A stretch of 64,000 nucleotides of DNA from Adonisia turfae CCMR0081 (lineage in GTDB: Bacteria > Cyanobacteriota > Cyanobacteriia > Phormidesmidales > Phormidesmidaceae): assembly GCF_011009555.1 (NCBI RefSeq), contig NZ_QXHD01000004.1, positions 2,225,923 through 2,289,922 of the forward strand, read 5' to 3'. Positions 55,142 to 64,000 of the stretch are shown here, one piece after another; position 1 is the stretch's first letter, and every line of letters begins with the position of its first letter. A program made the position numbers and the translations under genes. The notes under the pieces are model-generated. The model saw only the letters and a program-made list of their open reading frames with translations. It did not search any database and had not been told where the DNA came from.

Positions 55142-55234
55142 GTGTATTGATAACCACTACTCAGCAGTAACAGTGTGTTAGACGCTTGCGCTTAAATAAT
55201 TACCCCATTACCCATCACTCATCCACCCATCGAC

Positions 55235-55258
55235 AGCCCCAACCGGGGTTTTATTTTT
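55235..55258 (+). terminator. Probable terminator of the membrane-protein gene
   Basis: AGCCCC-AACC-GGGGTT followed by TTATTTTT forms a short GC-rich hairpin (one wobble pair) with a T-rich tail, about 95 bases after the stop at 55141. Confidence 0.6.
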
Positions 55259-55278
55259 GTGCAGTCCCTTAGCAGGCA

Positions 55279-55473
55279 GTGGAGCCTGACTATCGACGTT
55301 TTACCTTGGCCATTTTTGGGGTGGCTGCACCAGCGAATCTGAGTGCAGCCACACAACAAACACTATTTCATATCGCTCGCTCGATTATACTCCATCGATT
55401 CAGTCTGCCTGGAAGTGAATGGAACCAGTGGTTTAGGCATAAAAGATCGATAAAGATCGATAGTGACAATTGA
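55279..55473 (+). pseudogene. AAA-like domain fragment of a lost AAA-WD40 gene
   Basis: The frame, entered in mid-domain, reads [38 protein letters not shown] and HRFSLPG. It aligns with residues 168-212 of the two intact neighbours (e.g. [20 protein letters not shown]). The P-loop and everything N-terminal is missing, and the match stops after FSLPG. It is a relic of a third tandem copy, whose C-terminus survives at 55819-55988. Confidence 0.8.
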
Positions 55474-55818
55474 GAGAAACAACACACAAGATCTTCATAC
55501 ACAACAAATCGAGCAATTGTTGTTTAGTGTCACTAGATGGCGACAGCAAGGATGTTGTTGCTAGCTCTACTGAGGGAGAAGACTATTGCAGACTAAAGAC
55601 CATAAGAGCCATGGGAAATTCTTGTTAAATCAAGATCATAAAACTAGAGAGAGAGAGAACAAAAAGTCTCTAAAGCAACAGTTCCAGTTTCAACTATGTA
55701 ACACTTAGTCTCGTTGCAAATTTAGCGATTGTTTATTTAGGGAATGCACCAGCCTAGCACCGTTGCTATTTGACGGTGTCTCACAACTAACGTTATCCCA
55801 AAGATCAGCAATACCCAC
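55474..55818. other. Segment between the two gene remnants, with short repeats
   Basis: These 345 bases do not match the neighbouring WD40 genes. They contain the direct repeat AAGATCGATA twice (near 55442-55462), a hairpin ACAACAAAT/ATTGTTGT near 55502-55526, and a TAGTGACA/TGTCACTA inverted pair spanning roughly 55460-55537. They could be the scar of an insertion element, but no transposase is recognisable. Confidence 0.4.
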
Positions 55819-55988
55819 ATTTACTAGCAACCGTTGCCGAAAATGGAACGTTAACCATGGAAAGTCTGGATACAATCTTGACACTTAATGAACTCAGCTA
55901 AGCCTGCGATTGGCTCAAGGATCACTTGAGTACTAACGTAATGTCTTAGCTAGCGATCGCAATCTCTGCGACAGTGTTCCCCCTCTAG
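55819..55988 (+). pseudogene. C-terminal WD40/tail fragment of the same lost gene
   Basis: The sequence reads HLLATVAENGTLT..SLDTILTLNELS, stop, ACDWLKDHLSTNV, and after a frame shift SDRNLCDSVP. The two intact copies end ELLTVAEDG...[21 protein letters not shown] and [11 protein letters not shown]. An in-frame stop replaces the Tyr codon and a frameshift follows, so it is dead. It ends about 12 bases before the intact gene at 56001, which is exactly where a preceding tandem copy should end. Confidence 0.82.
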
Positions 55989-56000
55989 CCCAGCTTAATC

Positions 56001-59000
56001 ATGGCCAACTACTATCAAATTGGAGGCAGTCTTGACTATCAAGCCCCCACCTACATTGAGCGACAAGCGGATAAAGAGCTATACTCCGCTCTGTTAGCGG
56101 GTGATTTTTGCTACATATTCAACTCTCGCCAGATGGGAAAATCTTCTCTTATGGTGCGCAGTTGGCACCGTCTACAGGAAGAAGGCTATCGCTGTGCCGT
56201 TATCGATGTTACTAATATTGGCAGTGATCACATTACCCCCGAACAATGGTATAGGGGGCTGATGGGCATCCTGGCACTACAGTTTGGTCTCCGAAAAACA
56301 ATAGACATTCGGAGCTGGTGGGAAGCACACAGCCACTTATCGTTGACCCAAATTTTGAGTCAGTTTATTGATATGTTACTGGCTCAGTGTCCAGACCAAC
56401 GGTTATTTATCTTTATCGATGAAGTGGATAGTCTGCTGAATCTACCGTTTTCAGTCGATGACTTTTTTGCGCTCATCCGCTTTTGTTATAACCGTCGTAC
56501 GGTGGAGCCAGCTTACCAAAGGCTTACCTTTGCCATTTTTGGTGTGGCGGCTCCGGCTGATTTGATTGCCGACAAACAACGCACACCGTTCAATATTGGT
56601 CGAGCAATTATGCTCACAGGATTTAGCCTCGAAGAAGCCGCATCCTTAGGCCAAGGCTTAAAGATTCAAACCGAAAATACCCAAGCCATTTTACAAGAGG
56701 TATTGAATTGGACAAATGGACAGCCCTTCTTGACTCAGAAGGTTTGTCAGTTATTAGTTACCTCTAGTCAAACAGCGGTCAATGACCCATTAAATATACC
56801 GCTGGGGATGGAAAAGTTTTGGGTGGACAGTGTAGTACGAGATCAAATTCTCACCCACTGGGAATCGCAGGATGAGCCTGAGCATTTGCGCACCATTCGC
56901 GACCGATTACTCTATGATGACCGTCGTACAGGACGCTTGCTCGGGATTTATCAGCGCTGGTTAGAAGGTCAAACAATACCCACCGATGATAGTCGCGATC
57001 AGATTGATCTATTGCTAAGCGGGTTGATGGTGCAGCAACAGGGAAATCTCTGTGCCAAAAATCGAATTTATGAAACCGTTTTTAATCTGGAGTGGATACA
57101 GCGGCAGTTGACCGCCCTCCGCCCTTACTCGGAAGCCTTTAACGCTTGGGTGGCTTCAAAGCAGATTGATGAATCCCGATTGCTACGGGGACAGGCACTG
57201 CACGATGCCCAAACCTGGGCCAGGGGAAAAAGTCTCAGCGATTTAGACTATCGCTTTTTGGCCCTGGGACAAGAACAGGAGCAGATTGAGATTCAGCGAT
57301 CGCTAGACCTCGAAAAGGCTGAAGCCGCCAAACGGACCACCCGTCTACAACGCATTCTTTTAGGCATCACGTCAGGGGCATTAGCAATCGTTTCACTGCT
57401 GGGTGCGGCAGCATTTTTGCAATATCAGCGGGCGATCGCCAGTGAACAAACCGCCCGCCTCAACGAAGTTCAGGCGCTAATTTCATCGGCAGAAGGGCAA
57501 TTTGCCTCCCATCACGAACTGGAAGCGCTGATCGATGCTATCAGGGCAAAACGCCGACTTCAGGAACTTGAGCAAGCTCCTACAGAGTTGACCGTCGCAG
57601 CAGATCGGGCTCTTAACCAGATTATCTACTGGATGAGTGAGCGCAATCGCCTATCAGGCCATGAAGGACATGTTTTGGGCGTTACCTATAGTCCGGATGG
57701 AGAATTGATCGCAACGGCGAGTGGCGATCAAACCGTCAAGCTCTGGGCCAAGAACGGTCAACTACTACACACCTTTGCAGGTAATGCCACTACCTTTGGT
57801 ATCGCGTTTCATCCCCATCTCCCCCTACTAGCGGCAACTAATTTGGACGGTAGCTTACAAATTTGGCATCTCGAATCCAAAACATTGTTGCAAACGATTC
57901 AAGCCCATGAAGGAGCTGCCTGGAGTGTGGCCTTTAGCCCCACAGGAGAATTTTTAGTCTCAGGTGGAGCCGATCATCACGCTAGGGTATGGACTCTAGA
58001 CGGAAATTTGCTCAAAACGCTGTCGGGGCATCAAAGCATGGTTTGGCAAGTTGCGGTGGGTGCAATTGAGCAAACAATTGCCTCGGCCAGCTTGGATAAT
58101 ACCGCCAAAGTGTGGACTGCCGATGGTGAACTCTTAAGTGTATTACCTGGTCCCCTCGACGGTGGCAGTCTTTGGAGTTTGGCTTTTAATGCGATGGGTA
58201 ACTTACTAGCTACCGGTGGTGACGGTGAAGTGATACAGCTCTGGAACCTTGATGGCAACCTTAGCAAAACCTTGGAGGGGCACACAAAGCGCGTTGAAGA
58301 CGTGGCCTTCGCTGCTGATGGTGCTACGATCGCATCCGCAAGCCTGGATAGAACCCTTTGGATTTGGGGCACAGATGGCAGTCCCTGGCGTATTCTTCAA
58401 ATTCCAGGAGATATCCGCGAACTCAGCTTTTCTCCAACCGATGTGCAATCCATCGTGACAACCGGAACTCAGAACACCGCTCAACTCAGACAGTGGGAAA
58501 CACCGCTGCTCAAAACCATTTTTCTAAATGACGAGATTTGGGATCTTGCCATCAGTCCTCAAGGTGATCGAATCATCTCTGGCGATAGCTCAACAGTTAA
58601 TGTCTGGGACACCGAGCGAAACATCGCTGCCACCCTACAAACGGACACAATTCTGTTTGGATTTGACTTTAGTCCAGACGGCCAAATGATTGCAACATCT
58701 GGACACAATGGCACCCTTAAACTTTGGACCCAGGAGGGGCGTTTCCTAAGAGATTTAGAGGGGCATCACCTACAGATTTGGGATGCTGCCTTTAGCGCTG
58801 ACAGTCAACGGGTGGTCGCTGGTGCAGAAGACGGTAGTATACGAGTGTGGACTGTTGAAGGAGACCTCATCCAGACTCTAGACGGTCATGATGGACAACG
58901 AATTTATCGTGTAGCATTTAGCCCTGACAATCAAAATTTCGTCTCAGCAGGTTCAGATGGCACGCTACAGATTTGGAACGCCGATGGGAATCGCCTCCAT

Positions 59001-59480
59001 ACAATTGAAGCCCACGATACAGATATTTTTGGGTTAGCAGTAAGTCCGGATGGTCAGTTCATTGCCTCTGCCAGTGCCGATAGCACCGCTAGGTTGTGGC
59101 GATGGGATGGCACATTGGTCAGCACCTTTAAAGGACATACCACCGGTCTTTTCGGAGTGGATTTTAGTCCTGACGGACACATGGTAGCTACTGCCAGCGC
59201 TGATAACACGATTACCCTGTGGGCCCTAGACGGTAAACCTATCAAGACCCTATACGGCAAAGATTCTGGCTTCAAAAGTGTGAAATTTAGCGCCACAGGA
59301 GAACTCGTCACTGCCACTGAAGACGGCACACTGACCCTGTGGAACTTGGAGAAGATATTGGCATTGAACGAGTTGGAATATGCCTGCAACTGGATAGCGG
59401 ATTATTTACAGACCAATATCGACGTGGTGGAGAGCGATCGCACCCTCTGCAAAGATATAACAACAGTTAATCCGTCTTAA
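56001..59480 (+). CDS. AAA-like NTPase / WD40 (14-repeat) membrane protein, copy 1
   Basis: This is a 1159-residue signalling-type protein. Residues 1-330 are an AAA-like (AAA_35/STAND-related) domain with P-loop [12 protein letters not shown] (Lys47) and Walker [13 protein letters not shown] (Asp140-Glu141). A linker leads to a single membrane helix near 452-472 ([22 protein letters not shown]) and a helical stretch. From about 553 onward 14 WD40 repeats can be counted, enough for two seven-bladed propellers. The C-terminal [12 protein letters not shown]...SDRTLCKDI tail is common to cyanobacterial WD40 NTPases. Role unknown. It is followed seven bases later by a near-duplicate. Confidence 0.92.
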   Translation: MANYYQIGGSLDYQAPTYIERQADKELYSALLAGDFCYIFNSRQMGKSSLMVRSWHRLQEEGYRCAVIDVTNIGSDHITPEQWYRGLMGILALQFGLRKTIDIRSWWEAHSHLSLTQILSQFIDMLLAQCPDQRLFIFIDEVDSLLNLPFSVDDFFALIRFCYNRRTVEPAYQRLTFAIFGVAAPADLIADKQRTPFNIGRAIMLTGFSLEEAASLGQGLKIQTENTQAILQEVLNWTNGQPFLTQKVCQLLVTSSQTAVNDPLNIPLGMEKFWVDSVVRDQILTHWESQDEPEHLRTIRDRLLYDDRRTGRLLGIYQRWLEGQTIPTDDSRDQIDLLLSGLMVQQQGNLCAKNRIYETVFNLEWIQRQLTALRPYSEAFNAWVASKQIDESRLLRGQALHDAQTWARGKSLSDLDYRFLALGQEQEQIEIQRSLDLEKAEAAKRTTRLQRILLGITSGALAIVSLLGAAAFLQYQRAIASEQTARLNEVQALISSAEGQFASHHELEALIDAIRAKRRLQELEQAPTELTVAADRALNQIIYWMSERNRLSGHEGHVLGVTYSPDGELIATASGDQTVKLWAKNGQLLHTFAGNATTFGIAFHPHLPLLAATNLDGSLQIWHLESKTLLQTIQAHEGAAWSVAFSPTGEFLVSGGADHHARVWTLDGNLLKTLSGHQSMVWQVAVGAIEQTIASASLDNTAKVWTADGELLSVLPGPLDGGSLWSLAFNAMGNLLATGGDGEVIQLWNLDGNLSKTLEGHTKRVEDVAFAADGATIASASLDRTLWIWGTDGSPWRILQIPGDIRELSFSPTDVQSIVTTGTQNTAQLRQWETPLLKTIFLNDEIWDLAISPQGDRIISGDSSTVNVWDTERNIAATLQTDTILFGFDFSPDGQMIATSGHNGTLKLWTQEGRFLRDLEGHHLQIWDAAFSADSQRVVAGAEDGSIRVWTVEGDLIQTLDGHDGQRIYRVAFSPDNQNFVSAGSDGTLQIWNADGNRLHTIEAHDTDIFGLAVSPDGQFIASASADSTARLWRWDGTLVSTFKGHTTGLFGVDFSPDGHMVATASADNTITLWALDGKPIKTLYGKDSGFKSVKFSATGELVTATEDGTLTLWNLEKILALNELEYACNWIADYLQTNIDVVESDRTLCKDITTVNPS

Positions 59481-59487
59481 TAGAACC

Positions 59488-62400
59488 ATGGCTAACTACT
59501 ATCAAATCGGTGGCAGTCTTGATTCTGATGCCCCCACCTATATCGAACGGCAGGCGGATAAAGATCTCTACACTGCATTGTTAGCAGGCGAATTCTGTTA
59601 CGTGTTTAACTCTCGCCAAATGGGCAAGTCGTCTCTAATGGTGCGCAATTGGCATCGTTTGCAGACAGAGGGACATCACTGTGCGGTAGTAGATGTGACC
59701 AACATTGGCAGCGACCACATTACGCCGGAGCAGTGGTACCGAGGCATGATGGGGACCCTGGCAATGCAGTTTAACCTGCGTACCCGTGACATCCGCATCT
59801 GGTGGGAGGATCGCAGTCATCTGTCCTTCACACAAATTCTGAGTCAGTTTATAGAAATGCTGCTGGTTCAGTGCCCGGAGCAGCGATTGTTTCTCTTTAT
59901 CGATGAAGTAGACAGTCTGCTAAATCTGCCCTTCTCAGTTGATGACTTTTTTGCGCTGATTCGCTTTTGCTATAACCGACGGACCATTGAGCCAGATTAT
60001 AAACGACTGACCTTTGCCATTTTTGGGGTGGCAACTCCCACGGATTTGATTGCGGATAAACAGCGTACACCGTTCAACATTGGTCGAGCAATTGTATTAA
60101 AGGGCTTTAGTTTGGCAGAAGCCATGCCCCTTGCTCAGGGATTAAATATACAAACGCCCAATACTCAAGCGATTTTGCAGTCAGTGCTGCATTGGACTGG
60201 CGGACAGCCCTTTTTGACTCAGAAGGTGTGTCAACTTTTGGTAGCGTCTAGCCAAACTGCTTTGAAGGAGCCCTTGAGTATTCCCCTTGGGATGGAACAC
60301 TTTTGGGTAGACAGTGTGGTTCGCGATCGCATTCTGACCCATTGGGAATCCCAAGATGAGCCAGAGCATCTGCGCACGATTCGCGATCGACTGCTCTACG
60401 ATGACAACCTTGCAGGCCGTCTGCTCGGCCTGTATCAACAGTGGCTAGAAGGGCAAGCCATTCCCACTGACGATAGCCGGGATCAAATTGACTTACTGTT
60501 GAGCGGCCTGATGGTGCGACACGATGGCCATCTCCAAGCCAAAAATCGAATTTATGAAAATGTTTTTACCCTGGAATGGGTGCAGCGCCAGCTAACTGCT
60601 CTGCGCCCCTATTCAGAAATGTTTAATGCCTGGGTAACCTCGCAGCAAACTGACGAATCGCGACTGCTACGGGGGCAGGCACTCCATGATGCTCAAGTCT
60701 GGGCACGGGGTAAAAGTCTCAGCGATTTAGATTATCGTTTTTTATCTTCAAGCCAGGACCAGGAGCAGGCAGAAAATCAGCGAGCCCGGCAGCTAGAAAA
60801 AGCACAGGCCGCCAAGCAAACGGCTCGTCTGCAACGAATTCTCTTGGGCCTAACCTCTGGGGCATTGGTCATCGTGTCACTTTTGGGTTTGGCCACCTTT
60901 TGGCAATATCGTCGAGCCGTCGGCAGTGAACAAGCGGCCCTTTTAAGCGAACAGGATGCCCGACTCAATGAAATTCGAGCATTGATTTCATCAGCAGATG
61001 GACAGTTTGCCTCTCACCATGAATTAGAGGCCTTGATCGATGCCATTAAAGCCAAGCGTAAGCTTGAAACGCTCCAAGGGGACCATCCTGAACTAACAGA
61101 AGAGGCTGATCGCGCTCTCAACCAAATTGTTTACTGGATGAGTGAGCGTAATCGATTGTCAGGACATCAGGGGCCGGTTTTAGGGGTTGCCTACAGCCCT
61201 GATGGAGAATCGATTGCCACTACCAGTGGAGATACAACGGTCAAGCTTTGGGCCAAGGATGGTCAACTGCTGCACACCTTTGAAGATAGCAGCGTCACGT
61301 TTGGTGTTGCCTTTCATCCCCAGCGTCCTGTGCTAGCGACAACCAATCTGGACGGCCATCTAAAGCTGTGGGACTTAGATGCAAACACTCTCTTACAAAC
61401 GATAGAGGCCCATGGAGGCGCAGCCTGGGATTTGGCCTTTAGCTCCAAGGGAGATTTTCTGGTTTCTGGTGGAGCTGATGAGCAGGTGAAAGTTTGGGAC
61501 CTAGATGGGACACTACGTTACACCCTGGGCGGACATGAAGGAATGGTTTGGCAGGTGGCTGTGAGTCCAGTCGAGCAGACGATTGCTTCGGCGAGCCTGG
61601 ATAACACGGCCAAACTTTGGTCGTCTGCGGGTCAACTCCTGAGTACTCTGCGGGGTGAGACTAAAGGCAATAGTCTTTGGAGTGTGGCCTTTAACCCTAC
61701 AGAGGCCACTGTCGCAACCGGAGGCGATGAGGCCGTCATTCAATTGTGGCAGCCCAATGGAAACGCCACTAGAACCTTGAAAGGGCATACAAAACGGATT
61801 GAGCATTTGGCTTTTAGCGCCGATGGCAGAACTCTAGCCTCTGGAGGGTTGGATCAAACCCTGCGTATTTGGGGTAAAAAGGGAATTGTCTGGCGCATTG
61901 TCCAAACCCCAGGTGATATTCGCAACTTAAGCTTTTCTCCCACGGATAGTCGTTCTGTTGTCATCTCTGGGACAGGCACTACGGCTGAACTCAGACAGTG
62001 GGAAACGCCTCTGCTCAAAACTATCTTTCTGGGGGATGATTTGTGGGATATTGCGATCAGTCCCAGTGGTGAAAAAATTGTCTCTGGTGATAGTTCTAGG
62101 CCTTTGGTCTGGGATACAGAACGCAACATTGTGACTGACCTGGAAGCAGAGCAAGGGACCCTGTTTGGGTTTGATTTTAGCCCAGACGGACAGATGATCG
62201 CCGCTGTCGGCACCACTGGCACTGTAAAACTATGGACCCAGAATGGGCAGTTTCTACGAGATCTAGAAGGCCACCAATTCCAGTCGTGGGATGTTGCCTT
62301 TAGCCCTGATAGTCAGCGCATTGCCGCTGGTGCAGAAGATGGCTCCATCCGAATATGGACCGTTGATGGCCAACTGATCCATCATTTGAAGGGCCAGCAG

Positions 62401-62991
62401 AGGCGCGTCTATCGGGTCGCCTTTAGTCGAGATGGCCAGCAATTAGTTTCATCAGGGTCTGGAGGCACCGTTCAAATTTGGAATACTACAGACGGTGAGC
62501 TGCACCACGATCTTGAGGCCCATGGTGCAGATATTTTTGCTCTATCGGTCAGCCCTGACGGTCAATTTTTTATCACCGCCAGTGTTGATCAAACCGCTAA
62601 GCTTTGGCGCTGGGATGGCACATTGGTCAGGACCTTTGATGGCCATACGAATGGCCTATTCGGGGTGGATTTCAGTATTGATGGACAAATGATAGCCACC
62701 GCTGGCTCTGATAATACCCTTGCTCTATGGTCTATAGATGGCAACAAAATCAAAACCCTCTATGGCAATGGAGCAGGTTTCAAAAGTGTGAAGTTTAGCC
62801 CCAATGGAGAATTATTGACCGTTGCTGAAGATGGCAACATCACCCATTGGAATCTGGAGAAAGTACTAGCCTTAAATGAGCTGAGCTATGCATGCGACTG
62901 GATTGCTGACTATTTGCGGACAAACGTTGACGTGGTGGATAGCGATCGCACGCTCTGCCAAGATTTACCAGGCACTGAAAATAATGCCTGA
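59488..62991 (+). CDS. AAA-like NTPase / WD40 (14-repeat) membrane protein, copy 2
   Basis: This paralogue of 1167 residues shares the architecture of the preceding gene throughout: P-loop [12 protein letters not shown], Walker [13 protein letters not shown], a membrane helix ([23 protein letters not shown]), 14 WD40 repeats and the [12 protein letters not shown]...SDRTLCQDL tail. Differences include an eight-residue insertion after the helix (AALLSEQD) and many substitutions on WD40 surfaces, where binding specificity would differ. It starts seven bases after the first copy, so the two are co-transcribed and may form a hetero-oligomer. Confidence 0.92.
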   Translation: MANYYQIGGSLDSDAPTYIERQADKDLYTALLAGEFCYVFNSRQMGKSSLMVRNWHRLQTEGHHCAVVDVTNIGSDHITPEQWYRGMMGTLAMQFNLRTRDIRIWWEDRSHLSFTQILSQFIEMLLVQCPEQRLFLFIDEVDSLLNLPFSVDDFFALIRFCYNRRTIEPDYKRLTFAIFGVATPTDLIADKQRTPFNIGRAIVLKGFSLAEAMPLAQGLNIQTPNTQAILQSVLHWTGGQPFLTQKVCQLLVASSQTALKEPLSIPLGMEHFWVDSVVRDRILTHWESQDEPEHLRTIRDRLLYDDNLAGRLLGLYQQWLEGQAIPTDDSRDQIDLLLSGLMVRHDGHLQAKNRIYENVFTLEWVQRQLTALRPYSEMFNAWVTSQQTDESRLLRGQALHDAQVWARGKSLSDLDYRFLSSSQDQEQAENQRARQLEKAQAAKQTARLQRILLGLTSGALVIVSLLGLATFWQYRRAVGSEQAALLSEQDARLNEIRALISSADGQFASHHELEALIDAIKAKRKLETLQGDHPELTEEADRALNQIVYWMSERNRLSGHQGPVLGVAYSPDGESIATTSGDTTVKLWAKDGQLLHTFEDSSVTFGVAFHPQRPVLATTNLDGHLKLWDLDANTLLQTIEAHGGAAWDLAFSSKGDFLVSGGADEQVKVWDLDGTLRYTLGGHEGMVWQVAVSPVEQTIASASLDNTAKLWSSAGQLLSTLRGETKGNSLWSVAFNPTEATVATGGDEAVIQLWQPNGNATRTLKGHTKRIEHLAFSADGRTLASGGLDQTLRIWGKKGIVWRIVQTPGDIRNLSFSPTDSRSVVISGTGTTAELRQWETPLLKTIFLGDDLWDIAISPSGEKIVSGDSSRPLVWDTERNIVTDLEAEQGTLFGFDFSPDGQMIAAVGTTGTVKLWTQNGQFLRDLEGHQFQSWDVAFSPDSQRIAAGAEDGSIRIWTVDGQLIHHLKGQQRRVYRVAFSRDGQQLVSSGSGGTVQIWNTTDGELHHDLEAHGADIFALSVSPDGQFFITASVDQTAKLWRWDGTLVRTFDGHTNGLFGVDFSIDGQMIATAGSDNTLALWSIDGNKIKTLYGNGAGFKSVKFSPNGELLTVAEDGNITHWNLEKVLALNELSYACDWIADYLRTNVDVVDSDRTLCQDLPGTENNA

Positions 62992-63147
62992 AACTCGCTT
63001 AACGCTTGATAACTAACGTCCATTAAAAAAGAGTAACAAATTCACTACATCTAAAGTTGCCTCCTCAAGGAGGAAGCTCAGCGAATCATAGATAAAGCAG
63101 TAACAAACGCTACCGGTGGAGAAAAGTATTGGAACTGAACAATGAAA

Positions 63148-63186
63148 ATAGACAGAACATTATGCATACACAAGAGTTCTGTCTAT
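63148..63186 (+). terminator. Inverted repeat, possible terminator of the WD40 operon
   Basis: ATAGACAGAAC (63148-63158) pairs with GTTCTGTCTAT (63176-63186) over a 17-base loop, followed by ATGTTTT. It is about 160 bases beyond the second WD40 stop. T-run quality is only fair. Confidence 0.5.
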
Positions 63187-63634
63187 ATGTTTTGGCATAA
63201 TTGTCATGAATGTAATGTAGTCAACCCGACAAAATTACTATTCCTTTAAGAAAAGGCTGCTATATAAATTTTCGCAAAAAAGACGGAAAAGTCTGAACAC
63301 CTGTATGGCAGAAGAAAATTTGAGAGAATTCACTACGCCTGAAATCATGAACTGCTAGTGGTTCACCAGGATTCAAGATTGGGATAAAAGAAGAAAGCAA
63401 TCAAATGATTGTCATCGCTGAAATCCTACTCATTACTCACGGCCCACAGTCCCATCCAAAGCATTAAACCCCACAAAATACAACAACCCGTAGCCTTTGC
63501 CTAATAGATGACAGCAAAGATTGAGCGTGAGTTTTAAGTCAGTCCAACAATTTGCCGATCAATATCTATAGACAGCATAGAAAACCTGCTGTGCTTAAAA
63601 ATGCATTTGTCGACTACACTTACCGTATTTAAAT

Positions 63635-63662
63635 TGTTCGACGAGATCTGTTCGACGAGATC
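63635..63662 (+). repeat. 14-base tandem repeat
   Basis: TGTTCGACGAGATC occurs twice head to tail, about 160 bases before the next gene start. Cause and role are unknown. Confidence 0.8.
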
Positions 63663-63824
63663 GCTATAAAGATTTGAGAAATCAAGAATGTATCGAAGTA
63701 TGAACATGTCTGACCCAAAAGTCGGAAAAGTCGGAAAGCTCTTTATGATTTATTTGAGACTTAATATTTTATGCGAAAATATTAGGTAGTTTCCTGTAGA
63801 TTGCCTCCTGTCTTTTTACCTTCT

Positions 63825-64000
63825 ATGAACCCTGATGCAGTTCTTCTTGCCATCGAAGAGTGCCTACTTAAACGTAAACTTACTCCAGCGGAGCGGATTG
63901 TTTTAGGGCAAACATGGAATAAGCAAACCTATGATCAAATGGCCAAGCAGTCAGGGTATGGAGATGCCCACCTTAAAGACACAGGCTATAAGCTATGGCG
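63825..64000 (+). CDS. N-terminal HTH (vMAP-type) of an NTPase/WD40-like regulator (partial)
   Basis: Fifty-eight codons are visible from ATG 63825: MNPDAVLLAIEECLLKRKL, then TPAERIVLGQTWNKQTYDQM and AKQSGYGDAHLKDTGYKLW. This matches the helix-turn-helix module found at the N-terminus of cyanobacterial vWA-MoxR-associated, NB-ARC, TIR or AAA-like WD40 proteins (consensus like L-x-x-x-E-x-x-I-L-x-G-S-W-x-x-x-x-Y-x-x-I-A). The gene continues past the window, so the effector and NTPase parts cannot be seen. It extends the signalling cluster. Confidence 0.72.
   Translation, partial: MNPDAVLLAIEECLLKRKLTPAERIVLGQTWNKQTYDQMAKQSGYGDAHLKDTGYKLW

Larger units (their letters stand above)
62992..63824. 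other. Long intergenic region after the WD40 pair
   Basis: About 830 bases without a credible coding frame. An 11-base inverted repeat at 63148-63186 and a perfect 14-base tandem repeat at 63635-63662 are the main features. The right end must hold the promoter of the HTH gene beginning at 63825. Confidence 0.5.

Noticed and set aside
55279..55473. A genuine small protein of 64 residues
   Set aside because: It matches the middle of the AAA-like domain of the neighbouring genes, begins mid-fold and has a divergent end, so it is a remnant.
58031..58484. Leftward frames opposite the WD40 repeats
   Set aside because: They arise from the periodic composition of the repeat genes on the other strand and show no ribosome site or homology.
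1..64000. CRISPR array, rRNA operon or complete insertion sequence
   Set aside because: No regularly spaced direct repeats, no rRNA sequence and no transposase frame with terminal repeats were found.

Overview
The window is chromosomal DNA of a cyanobacterium. Indicators are the HIP1 octamer GCGATCGC scattered through genes (e.g. 5480, 12941, 16808, 38071, 53953), a ThiO-ThiG fusion, a DesB-type omega-3 desaturase, plant-type ferredoxins, and many families largely confined to cyanobacteria (DUF2854, DUF3326, DUF4359, TIGR04376, AAA-like/WD40 proteins). The vanadium haloperoxidase hints at a marine or benthic lineage; genus cannot be fixed from the sequence alone.

Region by region. 1-1.9 kb: a sensor histidine kinase (cut by the window edge) behind a lipoprotein with a sulfite-oxidase-like fold. 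2.2-4.4 kb: a vanadium haloperoxidase translationally coupled to a small membrane protein. 4.6-22 kb: mostly housekeeping genes (pyrE, tRNA-Met, a CNNM/CorC-type transporter, a Gfo/Idh/MocA oxidoreductase, DUF3326 protein, two 2Fe-2S proteins, PgeF, citramalate synthase, ThiO-ThiG) plus secreted or membrane proteins of unknown role.

22-31.6 kb is the most unusual part: a divergent redox locus. Leftward run ResB/Ccs1, a long CcsA and a Tat-type Rieske lipoprotein. Rightward run a tail-anchored tandem globin, a 5-heme c cytochrome, a 6-heme c cytochrome, a Tll0287-like monoheme lipoprotein, a small diheme-type cytochrome b, a membrane thioredoxin and a small membrane protein. Together they look like a self-contained quinol-linked multiheme electron-transfer system with its own cytochrome c assembly factors. 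I know of no described pathway with this composition.

31.5-47.8 kb: two pentapeptide-repeat proteins, a LysR regulator divergent from a cupin-like protein, a TonB-like protein, tRNA-Gly with a repeat-rich leader, a DUF433 remnant, cysteine desulfurase, MurF, a JAMM peptidase beside MoeB-rhodanese, YqeY, DesB and RlmH. 47.9-48.1 kb holds a decayed glutathione S-transferase gene.

48-64 kb is a signalling region. One leftward operon encodes a small protein, a zinc-ribbon/PP2C phosphatase and a CHAT-FHA protein. Further right are two adjacent, near-duplicate AAA-like/WD40 (14-blade) membrane proteins, preceded by remnants of a third copy, and a further partial gene with an N-terminal HTH of the type found on cyanobacterial NTPase/WD40 regulators. 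No CRISPR array, rRNA operon or complete insertion sequence was seen.
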